DNA of 39,310 bases from an uncultured Bacteroides sp. Its GTDB lineage: Bacteria > Bacteroidota > Bacteroidia > Bacteroidales > Bacteroidaceae. This document shows, piece by piece, positions 23,882 to 33,500 of this stretch (its first letter is position 1; each line of letters starts with the position of its first letter). The notes beneath the pieces were generated by a model. It was not told the DNA's origin. It did no database searches and worked only from the letters and a program-made list of their open reading frames with translations. The stretch spans positions 1 to 39,310 of the forward strand of contig CAMWGU010000019.1 of assembly GCA_947173895.1 (NCBI GenBank), read 5' to 3'. The position numbers and the translations under genes are program-made.

Positions 23882-24219
23882 TTCGTTCCTTTTTTTTATT
23901 ATGCATGTGTGTTGCTATGGAAACGGCAAACAGTTGTAATGGGGGTATAAGTCCATGTTCTATAGGATTTCCCATTTGCCTGCATAATGGATGCAAGGTT
24001 CTCTGTTTCAGGTCTATGTAGACGGCTGAAAACACGTACGTATGTGTAGGCTCACACATACGTACGTGTAGGCTTACACATACGGTCGCGAAGGCTCACA
24101 CGTACGTACGCGTTTTTCGACACGGTGGTAGGGGTGTTTCCTCCATGTCTTTTGCATGAAAATGCTGTGCTGTCAGGATGGGACGATTGTAAAATTGTTT
24201 TTGCTTTCGTGTGGCCTGT
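23882..24219. other. Intergenic region between mntH and antiporter gene
   Basis: 338 bases between two convergent 3' ends. Besides the 22-bp array (24032-24119) I see no gene and no ordinary hairpin-plus-T terminator. Confidence 0.55.
24032..24119. repeat. Array of four 22-bp palindromic repeats
   Basis: Units start at 24032, 24054, 24076 and 24098, a strict 22-base period. The consensus is ACACGTACGTACGTGT (a 16-bp palindrome) plus the linker AGGCTC; the third unit is the most diverged and the fourth lacks the linker. Units 1 and 2 together make a 15-bp-arm hairpin (24033-24047 with 24054-24068, loop AGGCTC). It lies between convergent mntH and the antiporter gene. It is not CRISPR: there are no unique spacers. 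Confidence 0.85.
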
Positions 24220-25668
24220 CTACTTTGTTTTATTTTCCGATATAATCAGCAATTTGTCTCCCGCTTGTAGCTGCAACGTGCCGTTTGGGATTATAAATTC
24301 GTTCTTCCGTTTTACCAACATGACCAGCATGCCTTGGGGCAGGTTCATGTCCTTCAGCCGGTTTCCCTTTTCCAGCATGTCCTCTGTCAGTACTATATCC
24401 CGAAGGTCGGTGTTTATTTCTTCAGGAATCTCCACCCCGAAATCATTGCCGGTTTTTTCTAACGGAGTGTCCAGTTTGAGTAGCTTGGCTATCCATGAGA
24501 TGGTGGTTCCTTGTACCGTAAGCGATAATATGGTAATAAAGAATACGATATTGAAAATCTGAGTGGATCCCGGCACATGCTCCACCACCGGATAAGTGGC
24601 AAATATGATAGGTACGGCTCCGCGCAGTCCTACCCAGGAGATGAACAGGCGTGAGTTGAAATTCATCTTTTTAAAGGGTAGAAGGCAGATCAGTACACTG
24701 AGCGGACGAGCGATGATGATCATGAAAATGCCGATCAGGGTGGCTGGTATGGCTATAGATAACATTTCGTGAGGATTTACCAGCAGACCCAGGCTCAGGA
24801 ACATGATGATCTGGAACAGCCAGGTCATGCCATTCATAAAAGTGGCTGTCTCCTTGCGGTTTACAATGCGTGCGTTGCCTACCATCATACCTGCTATATA
24901 GACAGCCAGGTAGCCGTTTCCTTTACATAGGTCGGTTATGGTGAAAATAAAAAAGATGAAGCTTAACAGCAGAATGGGATAGAGCGACTGGTTCTTTAGG
25001 TCGATCTTGTTGATGGTCAATACCGCCAATTTGCCAAGCAGGAATCCTGATGCACCGCCCACGATGAACTGGACTAGGAATGATTTCAGAATGTCGCTTG
25101 CATTCATGCCGGCCGAGGTGATGAATTGTATCAGGACGATGGTAAGCATGTATGCCATGGGGTCGTTGCTCCCGCTCTCCAGTTCCAACATGGGGCGAAG
25201 GTTATTTTTCAGGTTCATGCTTTGCGAGCGCAGGATATTGAATACGGAAGCTGAATCCGTAGATGACATGGTGGCTGCCAGCAGTAAGGCTGTCATTAGT
25301 GACATGGTGATGCTGACATTCGAAAAGCCGGATATCCAATGAATAAAGAAACCGGTGAAAATTGTGGTAAGCAATACGCCCAAGGTGGAAAGCAGTATGC
25401 CTTGCGGCAATACGGGTTTTATGTCTGAATATTTGGTGTCCATGCCGCCCGAGAACAGAATGATGCTGAGTGCCATCATGCCGATGAATTGCGCTTCGCC
25501 TGCATCATGGAATTGGAGACCCAATCCGTCGCTGCCGAACAGCATGCCGACTAATAGAAACACGAGAAGGGTGGGGACTCCGAAACGATATCCGGTCTTG
25601 CTTACCATGATACTGACGAATAATAGGATGGAACCTATCAAGAGAATGTTTTCTGCATTGAATATCAT
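24220..25668 (-). CDS. NhaP2/CvrA-type K+/H+ (CPA1) antiporter
   Basis: 482 aa. The first ~390 residues are a 12-13 segment CPA1 transporter (GVPTLLVFLLVGMLFGSDG, then SSTDSASVFNIL and ELESGSNDPMAYML, holding the conserved Asp residues). The C-terminal ~80 residues form an RCK_C/TrkA_C regulatory domain (LPQGMLVMLVKRKNEFIIPNG, LQAGDKLLIIS), as in NhaP2, where it senses the ion or a nucleotide. The ion (K+ or Na+) is inferred from family. The start at 25668 is divergent from the HAD gene. Confidence 0.92.
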   Translation of the reverse strand: MIFNAENILLIGSILLFVSIMVSKTGYRFGVPTLLVFLLVGMLFGSDGLGLQFHDAGEAQFIGMMALSIILFSGGMDTKYSDIKPVLPQGILLSTLGVLLTTIFTGFFIHWISGFSNVSITMSLMTALLLAATMSSTDSASVFNILRSQSMNLKNNLRPMLELESGSNDPMAYMLTIVLIQFITSAGMNASDILKSFLVQFIVGGASGFLLGKLAVLTINKIDLKNQSLYPILLLSFIFFIFTITDLCKGNGYLAVYIAGMMVGNARIVNRKETATFMNGMTWLFQIIMFLSLGLLVNPHEMLSIAIPATLIGIFMIIIARPLSVLICLLPFKKMNFNSRLFISWVGLRGAVPIIFATYPVVEHVPGSTQIFNIVFFITILSLTVQGTTISWIAKLLKLDTPLEKTGNDFGVEIPEEINTDLRDIVLTEDMLEKGNRLKDMNLPQGMLVMLVKRKNEFIIPNGTLQLQAGDKLLIISENKTK

Positions 25669-25829
25669 ACTGCTTAAATTGTTTATTTGTTTCTATCTGC
25701 TTGCTATATGTTGAAAGTTGTGCTTTTGTTGACCCTTTGCTTGCTTTTTTGTTATTTTTAAGTTTTGCAAAGTTAAGAATATGAAGGATTATTCAGACCT
25801 TTGTGACGTTAAATCAAACTAAAAGCAAT

Positions 25830-26480
25830 ATGAATTCAACGAAATGCATGGCAGCCTTATTCGATTTCGACGGAGTGGTGATGGATACCGAAACGCAATA
25901 TAGCATATTTTGGGACGAGCAAGGCCGTAGATATCATCCGGAACTGCCCGAATTGGGCCGGATTATAAAAGGACAGACTTTGGCGCAGATTTATGATAAC
26001 TATTTTGCAGGAATGGAAGAAGTGCAACAAAAAATAACAGAAGAGTTGAATCTCTTTGAGCAGAATATGTTGTATAATTATATTCCGGGTGTGGAGGCTT
26101 TCATGCGCGAGCTCAGAGCTAACGGGGTAAAGATAGCCATAGTCACAAGCTCGAATGAAATGAAGATGAGCAATGTATATAGAGCCCATCCGGAATTGAA
26201 ACAGAATGTGGACCGTATTCTCACGGCTGAGATGTTTACGCATTCTAAACCTGATCCGGAATGTTTCTTGCTGGGGGCTGCTGTTTTTGACACAGTGCCC
26301 GAGAACTGTGTAGTCTTTGAGGACTCGTTTCATGGACTGGAGGCGGGTAATCGTGCCGGAATGACTGTTGTAGGGTTGGCCACAACGAATACCGAAGAAC
26401 AGATATGTGATAAGGCAAGCATTGTAATTCAGGACTTTAATGGGTTCGGCTTTGAAAAAATGAAGAATATAATGAGGTAA
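25830..26480 (+). CDS. HAD-superfamily phosphatase / beta-phosphoglucomutase-like
   Basis: 216 aa. Motif I is LFDFDGVVMDTE (nucleophile D12, acid D14), motif II is VTSSN, motif III is the Lys in SKPDPECF, and motif IV is VVFEDSFHGLEAG, with a helical cap between I and II. This is subfamily IA, sugar-phosphate phosphatase or beta-phosphoglucomutase-like; the substrate is unknown. The frame can be extended to a GTG at 25803, but the ATG at 25830 gives the usual N-terminus and lies 20 bases after a CCTTTG that may be part of the -7 region. Confidence 0.88.
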   Translation: MNSTKCMAALFDFDGVVMDTETQYSIFWDEQGRRYHPELPELGRIIKGQTLAQIYDNYFAGMEEVQQKITEELNLFEQNMLYNYIPGVEAFMRELRANGVKIAIVTSSNEMKMSNVYRAHPELKQNVDRILTAEMFTHSKPDPECFLLGAAVFDTVPENCVVFEDSFHGLEAGNRAGMTVVGLATTNTEEQICDKASIVIQDFNGFGFEKMKNIMR

Positions 26481-26496
26481 TGTCAACTAAAACATC

Positions 26497-26504
26497 TACC
26501 TTTG
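26497..26504 (+). promoter_or_regulatory. panB -7 box
   Basis: TACCTTTG, an exact TAnnTTTG match, 27 bases before the panB ATG. Confidence 0.6.
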
Positions 26505-26531
26505 CAGCCGTTTTTTTAAATTAAAGTAAAT

Positions 26532-27353
26532 ATGGCAGGATATATTTCAGGTGATGCACGTAAAGTTACTACACATCGTTTGGTGGAAATGAAGCAAAGA
26601 GGTGAGAAAATCTCTATGCTGACTTCGTATGATTATACCACAGCACAAATTGTGGATGGAGCAGGAATTGATGTCATACTCGTTGGTGATTCTGCTTCAA
26701 ACGTAATGGCGGGAAATGTGACCACACTTCCTATTACGCTTGACCAAATGATTTATCATGGCAAATCGGTGGTTCGCGGGGTGAAACGTGCCCTCGTGGT
26801 AGTCGATCTGCCTTTTGGTACATATCAGACTTCGGAATACGAGGCGGTGACCAATGCAATCAAGGTGATGAAGATTACGCATGCCGATGCATTGAAATTG
26901 GAAGGCGGAGTGGAAATCATTGATGCGGTAAGAAAAATCATTGCTGCCGGTATCCCTATCATGGGACATTTGGGGTTGATGCCACAGTCTATTAATAAAT
27001 ACGGAACTTATACGGTGCGTGCCAAAGACGAGGCAGAAGCTGAAAAACTGTTGAGTGACGCACACTTGCTGGAAGATGCAGGATGTTTTGCGCTGGTGCT
27101 TGAGAAAATTCCCGCTGCATTGGCCGAGCGTGTGGCCCGTGAATTGACCATCCCGGTTATCGGCATCGGAGCAGGCGGAGCGGTGGACGGACAAGTGTTG
27201 GTGGTTACTGACATGTTGGGGATGACCAATGGTTTCAGTCCTCGCTTTTTGCGTCGGTATGCAGACTTGCATACTGTAATGACAGGCGCTATACAGCAAT
27301 ATGTGGATGATGTGAAAAACGGGGACTTCCCTAATCAAAACGAACAATACTAA
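26532..27353 (+). CDS. panB: 3-methyl-2-oxobutanoate hydroxymethyltransferase
   Basis: 273 aa, the first committed step of pantothenate synthesis (ketopantoate from 2-oxoisovalerate and 5,10-methylene-THF). Family motifs are [29 protein letters not shown] (metal-binding Asp), [17 protein letters not shown] and [10 protein letters not shown], and the length is normal. It is preceded by its own -7 box and followed after 16 bases by a broken MFS transporter gene, which it presumably co-transcribes. Confidence 0.97.
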   Translation: MAGYISGDARKVTTHRLVEMKQRGEKISMLTSYDYTTAQIVDGAGIDVILVGDSASNVMAGNVTTLPITLDQMIYHGKSVVRGVKRALVVVDLPFGTYQTSEYEAVTNAIKVMKITHADALKLEGGVEIIDAVRKIIAAGIPIMGHLGLMPQSINKYGTYTVRAKDEAEAEKLLSDAHLLEDAGCFALVLEKIPAALAERVARELTIPVIGIGAGGAVDGQVLVVTDMLGMTNGFSPRFLRRYADLHTVMTGAIQQYVDDVKNGDFPNQNEQY

Positions 27354-27369
27354 AAAACGTTTGCTGATT

Positions 27370-28533
27370 ATGTATGATAACTTCTTCTATCCGTATGAAA
27401 AGGCAAAATTGTGGACGGGGAACATGATTGGACTCTCCCTTTCGAATTTTTTGCTTTATGCTTCGCTATACGTGATGCTTCCGGTCCTTCCTTCGTGGAT
27501 TGTGCAGCATTAGTATTGCAGCTATGCGGAAGCAGGAGCGGTTGTGGCTGCTTTTGGGTTGGGACTGTTTGTCTCGGGACCGTTCAACAGCTATCTTATC
27601 GATACATTCAAACGTAAGAGTGTCTGCATTGTTGCGATGCTTTTGTTTATATCCTCCAATCTGTTATATTTATATTTGTCGGCTGTATGGCAGATTGTTT
27701 TGGTCAGATTTATCCAGGGAGGATTGTTTAGTGTTATTACCATGACGACGGGTAGCACGCTGGCAATTGACATCACCGCTTCTCGTCGTCGTACGGATGC
27801 GAATATCGCTTTTGCTTGGGTTGGGCGTTTGGGCATGGTGGCGGGCGTAGCTTTAGGCATTTACATTTATCCTTATTGGAGTTTCCATCATGTGGTTTAT
27901 GCTTGTGTGGTTTTAGGTACGGGGGCATTATTGTTGATTTTAGCACTAAGAGTTCCTTTCCGCGCTCCGTTGCGCGTTTCATGGTTTTCGTTAGACCGTT
28001 TCTTATTGCCGCGCGCTTTGTGGCCGGGGCTGAATATGATGCTGGTTGCCATTGTTCTAGGCATACTGATAGCGCATATTTGTAATGAATGGTTCTATAT
28101 TTGCATGTGGGTTGGTCTTGTTGTCTCCTTGCTCCTTTCGTGTTATGTATTGTTTCATGTTCCCAGTCGTTCGGAAGTGGAACTAGGTCAGGCTGCAATG
28201 ATAGGGGGACTCCTGTTATTGCTCTTTTCCAATGGTTTGATGACTAGTTCTATTTCAGGCGTATTGCTGGGGATAGGAATCGGCATCACAGTGTCGCGGT
28301 TCTTTATAAAGATGATCAACCTGCCGATGCACTGCGAGCGGGGTACGGGAAACAATACGTATCAACTATTGTGGGAAACGGGGATAATAGGTGGATTTTT
28401 ATTTGAGAATATGTGGACAGAAATGCATCCCAATGCGATATATTGGATATGTATAGGTTTCAGTGTGGCTGGCCTGTTGATGTATGAATTGTTCACCCAT
28501 TCATGGTATTATAGACGAATGGAAGAAAAATAA
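27370..28533 (+). pseudogene. MFS transporter interrupted by an in-frame TAG
   Basis: Reading from ATG 27370 gives a normal MFS start (MYDNFFYPYEKAKLW, then a first membrane helix SNFLLYASLYVMLPVLPSW). Codon 48 is TAG (27511-27513), after which the same frame stays open to 28533: YCSYAEAGAVVAAFGLGLFVSGP, the MFS loop 2-3 motif region, and about ten more membrane helices. There are no frameshifts and no other stops, so a single base change explains it. An internal start at GTG 27544 would give 329 aa without helix 1, unlikely to be functional. Intact, the protein would be about 387 aa. Substrate unknown. It follows panB by 16 bases. Confidence 0.85.
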
Positions 28534-28566
28534 ACAGATAAAGTAATTTAATAAAGATAGAACGAT

Positions 28567-30255
28567 ATGGCAGATGACAAAAAGATTATCTTTTCGATGG
28601 TAGGTGTGAGCAAAGCCTTCCAAGCGAATAAGCAAGTATTGAAAAATATCTACCTGTCCTTTTTTTATGGTGCAAAAATCGGTATTATCGGTTTGAATGG
28701 TTCGGGTAAGTCAACCCTATTGAAGATTATTGCCGGATTGGAGAAAAGTTATCAAGGCGAGGTGGTGTTCTCTCCAGGTTATTCGGTAGGCTATTTGGCA
28801 CAGGAACCGCATCTGGATGATGAAAAGACAGTGAAAGAAGTAGTGATGGAAGGGGTGAAGAATGTGGTCGATACTTTATCAGAATATGAAGAGATAAACA
28901 ACAAGTTCGGACTTCCTGAATATTATGAAGATCCTGAGAAAATGGATGCGCTTTTTGCCCGTCAGGCAGAATTGCAGGATATTATTGATGCCACTGATGC
29001 ATGGAATTTGGACAGCAAGTTGGAGCGGGCTATGGATGCGCTGCGCTGTCCTCCCGAAGACCAGCCGGTAAAGAATCTCTCGGGAGGCGAACGTCGTCGT
29101 GTAGCGTTGTGCCGTTTGTTGTTGCAAAAGCCCGACATTTTATTGTTGGATGAACCTACTAACCATTTGGATGCGGAAAGTATTGATTGGTTGGAACAAC
29201 ATTTGCAGCAATATGAGGGTACGGTGATCGCTGTAACTCATGATCGTTATTTCTTAGATCATGTGGCAGGATGGATTTTGGAGCTAGACCGCGGAGAAGG
29301 TATTCCTTGGAAAGGGAATTACTCCAGTTGGCTGGAGCAGAAAACCAAGCGTATGGAAATGGAAGAGAAAGTGGCTAGCAAGCGTCGTAAAACATTGGAA
29401 CGCGAATTGGATTGGGTACGCATGGCTCCTAAGGCTCGTCAGGCTAAAGGAAAGGCTCGTTTGAATTCGTATGATAAGTTGTTAAACGAGGATGTGAAGG
29501 AAAAAGAAGAAAAGCTAGAAATCTTTATCCCGAATGGACCTCGCTTGGGCAACAAGGTGATTGAAGCCAAAGGTGTTGCTAAGGCATACGGCAATAAGTT
29601 GCTGTTTGACAACTTGAACTTCATGTTACCTCCCAATGGTATTGTAGGAGTTATAGGGCCTAATGGTGCAGGAAAAACCACTCTGTTCCGTTTGATTATG
29701 GGATTGGAAACAGTAGACAAAGGTACATTCGAAGTGGGAGAAACAGTGAAACTTGCTTACGTAGACCAGCAACATAAAGATATTGATCCTGCCAAGTCGG
29801 TTTATCAAGTGATTAGTGGTGGAAATGAACTGATACGTATGGGTAATCGTGATGTCAATGCACGCGCTTATCTTAGTCGCTTTAATTTTTCGGGTGCCGA
29901 TCAAGAGAAATTGTGCGGCATGTTGTCAGGAGGTGAACGCAACCGTCTACATTTGGCCATGGCTTTGAAGGAAGAGGGAAATGTGTTGTTGTTAGATGAG
30001 CCAACCAATGATATTGATGTGAATACCCTTCGTGCATTAGAAGAAGGTTTGGATGATTTTGCAGGTTGTGCGGTAGTTATCAGCCACGACCGTTGGTTCT
30101 TGGATCGTATTTGTACTCATATTCTTGCGTTTGAAGGAAATAGTGAAGTCTTTTTCTTTGAGGGCTCCTATTCAGAATATGAAGAGAACAAGATGAAGCG
30201 CTTAGGCAATGAAGAACCGAAACGTATGCGTTATCGCAAGCTGATGGAAGATTGA
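28567..30255 (+). CDS. ettA: Energy-dependent translational throttle protein EttA (ABC-F)
   Basis: 562 aa with two ABC ATPase domains and no membrane segments. Domain 1: Walker A GLNGSGKST near 43, signature LSGGERRR near 172, Walker B LLLDEPTNHLD near 195. Domain 2: GPNGAGKTT near 364, LSGGERNR near 453, LLLDEPTNDID near 475. The arm and linker between them (EEKVASKRRKTLERELDWVR, ARQAKGKARLNSYD) match EttA rather than Uup. EttA binds the ribosomal E site and gates the first peptide bond according to ADP/ATP. A terminator follows at 30283. Confidence 0.95.
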   Translation: MADDKKIIFSMVGVSKAFQANKQVLKNIYLSFFYGAKIGIIGLNGSGKSTLLKIIAGLEKSYQGEVVFSPGYSVGYLAQEPHLDDEKTVKEVVMEGVKNVVDTLSEYEEINNKFGLPEYYEDPEKMDALFARQAELQDIIDATDAWNLDSKLERAMDALRCPPEDQPVKNLSGGERRRVALCRLLLQKPDILLLDEPTNHLDAESIDWLEQHLQQYEGTVIAVTHDRYFLDHVAGWILELDRGEGIPWKGNYSSWLEQKTKRMEMEEKVASKRRKTLERELDWVRMAPKARQAKGKARLNSYDKLLNEDVKEKEEKLEIFIPNGPRLGNKVIEAKGVAKAYGNKLLFDNLNFMLPPNGIVGVIGPNGAGKTTLFRLIMGLETVDKGTFEVGETVKLAYVDQQHKDIDPAKSVYQVISGGNELIRMGNRDVNARAYLSRFNFSGADQEKLCGMLSGGERNRLHLAMALKEEGNVLLLDEPTNDIDVNTLRALEEGLDDFAGCAVVISHDRWFLDRICTHILAFEGNSEVFFFEGSYSEYEENKMKRLGNEEPKRMRYRKLMED

Positions 30256-30282
30256 TCATTGTATTTAATTTATCGAAATGCG

Positions 30283-30328
30283 AAGCTATATCCAAGCTTT
30301 ATATAAAGTGAAGGATATAGCTTTTTTA
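30283..30328 (+). terminator. Terminator after ettA
   Basis: 11-bp perfect stem (AAGCTATATCC 30283-30293, complement 30313-30323), 19-base loop and T-run, 28 bases after the ettA stop. Confidence 0.85.
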
Positions 30329-30534
30329 TGTTTTTTAGTACGAAGAACTCTGTAAGAATCAGATGGAAGCAAATCTCTTTAAGAATTTTATGTGAAGAAA
30401 AAATGTAAATAGGTAGGTGAATGTGGATATTTTACGTATTTTCGCAAAACAAAGAGAAATAACACACATTGGGATATGAGCCTACATCGTTCATGTTTCA
30501 ATAAACTACACACATAAAATATGTAAAATAAGTA

Positions 30535-33500
30535 ATGAACAATGAACAGTTAAACATTGCTAAAGTCCTTTGTCTGGTAGAGGACGATATTGAGCAGGAG
30601 TCGTTTGCATGTCCTTGTCCTGAAGTGACTGCCATATGGGAGAAAATGCGTTTGTTGCGTTCGGCCGGCAATTTGGAATGGATAGAACAAGCCGCTCTTT
30701 TTTATTTCCAGTATAGCCATTATCTGATTCAAGAAAAAGGGCCTGAAAATGAATATTCTAAGAAAGCACATAAATTATATGCATGGATGTGTGAAGGTTC
30801 CTTATATCTTCCAACCGTTTTTCCTGATCAGTTGGAAGAAAAAAGGATGCAAATAGAACGATACATAGATAGTTTGCGTAATCGCCTGAGCGCACTGAAA
30901 CTTTTGGAAGAAAACCAAGCAGTCTCTTTCCTTTCCAATATGCTTTCTAGGCTAAGATTGAGCAATTATGTCCTTTATCCGCTTCGAAGAGCAGAAACTC
31001 TTTTTTATTTTTTGTCCTATAATAATGAGTTGCTTAGGAATGAATTTCGTATGATAACAGAAATCCTTTATTTGCTAAAGGAAAATAAACTGATGGATCC
31101 TGTTGTAAATCTCAATATTCAGAAAATGTTGAAGCAGGAGATTGATCAATATGAGGAGATAATAGCCGGTTTGTGGTATACGGAAGCACAACATATATTG
31201 GAGTCAAAAATCATCGAGGCTGTAGGCATCATTACGCTGGCATTGCTCAATAGTGACAATCCCATTGAGGAAGGTATCAATCGTCAAGTCCTTTCGGCAC
31301 GTATATGCCGGTATCTTTCCAGAATGGATACTTCTTTGAGTACACAATTAAAAAACAAAGCTTATACGATGCTTACAAATGAAAGTACGCTGGAAGAAAG
31401 AATCACCTGGAATGAGTTGCTGAACTTTGAGCTGGATCATTTTATGAGACAGCTGGTGAACATTCGCATAGAAGATTTGAACGCTCCCACACACAATCAG
31501 GATAATAAATGGGAACAATATAGTAATAGCCACAATACTTTGATATTAGACAAAGATGGATTTACTCTGAGTCCTTTGCTTTCTGTCAATGCTCGCTCGT
31601 GGCGAGGAAGAAAAGATAAAGCGGCTTTGATGGACAACAGGGTTTTTATTGCTCTTTTCAGCAAACCTACCTATTTGTTCGGAACTTGTCGTACTATGGC
31701 TGATTACTTGCTTTATTGGCATCAACTGGAAGAAGATTTTCCTTTATATCAGTCTATTATTTCGAATATTTCCGATCAATATACTTCTGAAGAACAACAG
31801 CTTGATACTGAGGTAAATGAAAACTTTCCTGAAGTGGGTGAAACGATAACCATGGGTGTTGTCGGCTTATCTTCTGTAGGCCAATGTCTGGAAGGAGTCG
31901 TTTTGGATGAAGCTTACCGGGGACAAAAAGCTATTCTTCCGTTGACTCAGATAAATGAATGCTATTCTTTGATTCCTGATTTTGTGCAACATTTTTTGAA
32001 TGCTACTACTTATAAAGTGAAGGTAATAGAAAGAAATACTGAAGGAATCAGGGTGTCATTAGCTCAAAGTTATAACGAATTTATCTATGCGGAAAATGTA
32101 CAACGGAAAATGATACCAGCTATGATTGCCGCATGTGAGGGAAATAAAATAAAATGGTTGCTTGTTACCGGTACAACATACATTACTGCCGGTAGCCGAT
32201 GGATAAAGCCTAAGATAGGAGACCTGTATCAAGTGGAACTGGATGGTCGTGTGAGCCGAAATTCGAAAACAGCGGTCAGTCCCAGCAAGACGAAAGCGGA
32301 TTTGTCCAAACAGGATTTCTGGCAGGAACTGCATAAGCATTTGCAGGAGTTCGTTGATTGTTGTTCGGATACCTCCAGCCGTCATCGGGAGCGCGAGCAA
32401 GAAGAGAAATTGCTGAAGCAAAAGAACAATCCTATTGCCACTGCATTCCAAAAACTTAATCTGGTCTCGGTAGTGGATGAGGAAATTTCTTCTGTAGATG
32501 TTGCTTCCATTGTCGATGAGGGTGTAGATGATAAAGCTATAGTCATGATGAATGCAGTAGAAAAGATAGATACCTATACGGCCAAAGAACTAATTTACTG
32601 TCTTGATCAGCTGGCCAAAGACTTGGATGATCCTTGCGATCGATTTAATTCATATAATTTCTTGCGTCTGCTTTGTCTTTTCTCTGGGATGAAAGATACA
32701 GCTACTTATTATGAACTTTGTGCCGACTATCTTTATGCTATTAACCAAATGGCTGTACAGCCGTATGGTGAACGGTTTCCGGCTGGCGATGTAGAACGGC
32801 TTGATATTCTGATGGCTCGAATGGAGCAACTTGGCATTAAGCGTTATGGAATCATGTTCGAGTTCTGTAAGAATGTAATCAGCATAATTTGTTCGGTAGC
32901 CAAAGACGATACAGTCGAGTTACAACGATGGGTGAAGAGTTATGATAAAACCATATCAGAACTGGCGCGTTATTTTAGCTTGCTTATCCTTTTAAAAGAA
33001 AAGGACGGCGAATTGCGTCTATTGATTTCTAGAAACATCAATCGTTTGTTGGGTGTTAAAGAGAACAAGCAAGAGGAACTTCCTTCCATTCCTGTTTGTT
33101 TTGGATTTGAAGGAGTGGAGCGAGAGTTCAAATCTTCTGCCTTTATTCATCCGCGTCAAAAGCAAGGCGAGGATCAAAGTATGGTGCTGGCGCGTGTCAT
33201 TGCTTCCTTTATGAATACAGATGGAGGAACTTTATATATTGGAGTGAGCGACTTGGGCTACTTGATAGGAATTCACCAGGATCTGAAATTTGTACACAAT
33301 GATTATGATGTTTATTTACGGACTGTTAATCGGAATATCATTTGTTTGTTGGGAGAAGGAAAAGAAGATTTTAACCGCTATCAGGAATATATACGTTGTG
33401 ATTTTCACGATTACGGACGTGAACGGGTAGTATTGGCCTTTCGGGTTCCGCCTGTCAACGAAGTGGTGAAAGTAGGTGGCAAAGTATATACTCGTTCGGG

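Noticed and set aside
24032-24119. CRISPR array
   Set aside because: Repeats are contiguous with a 22-base period and a constant short linker; there are no unique spacers of 30 or more bases and no cas genes.
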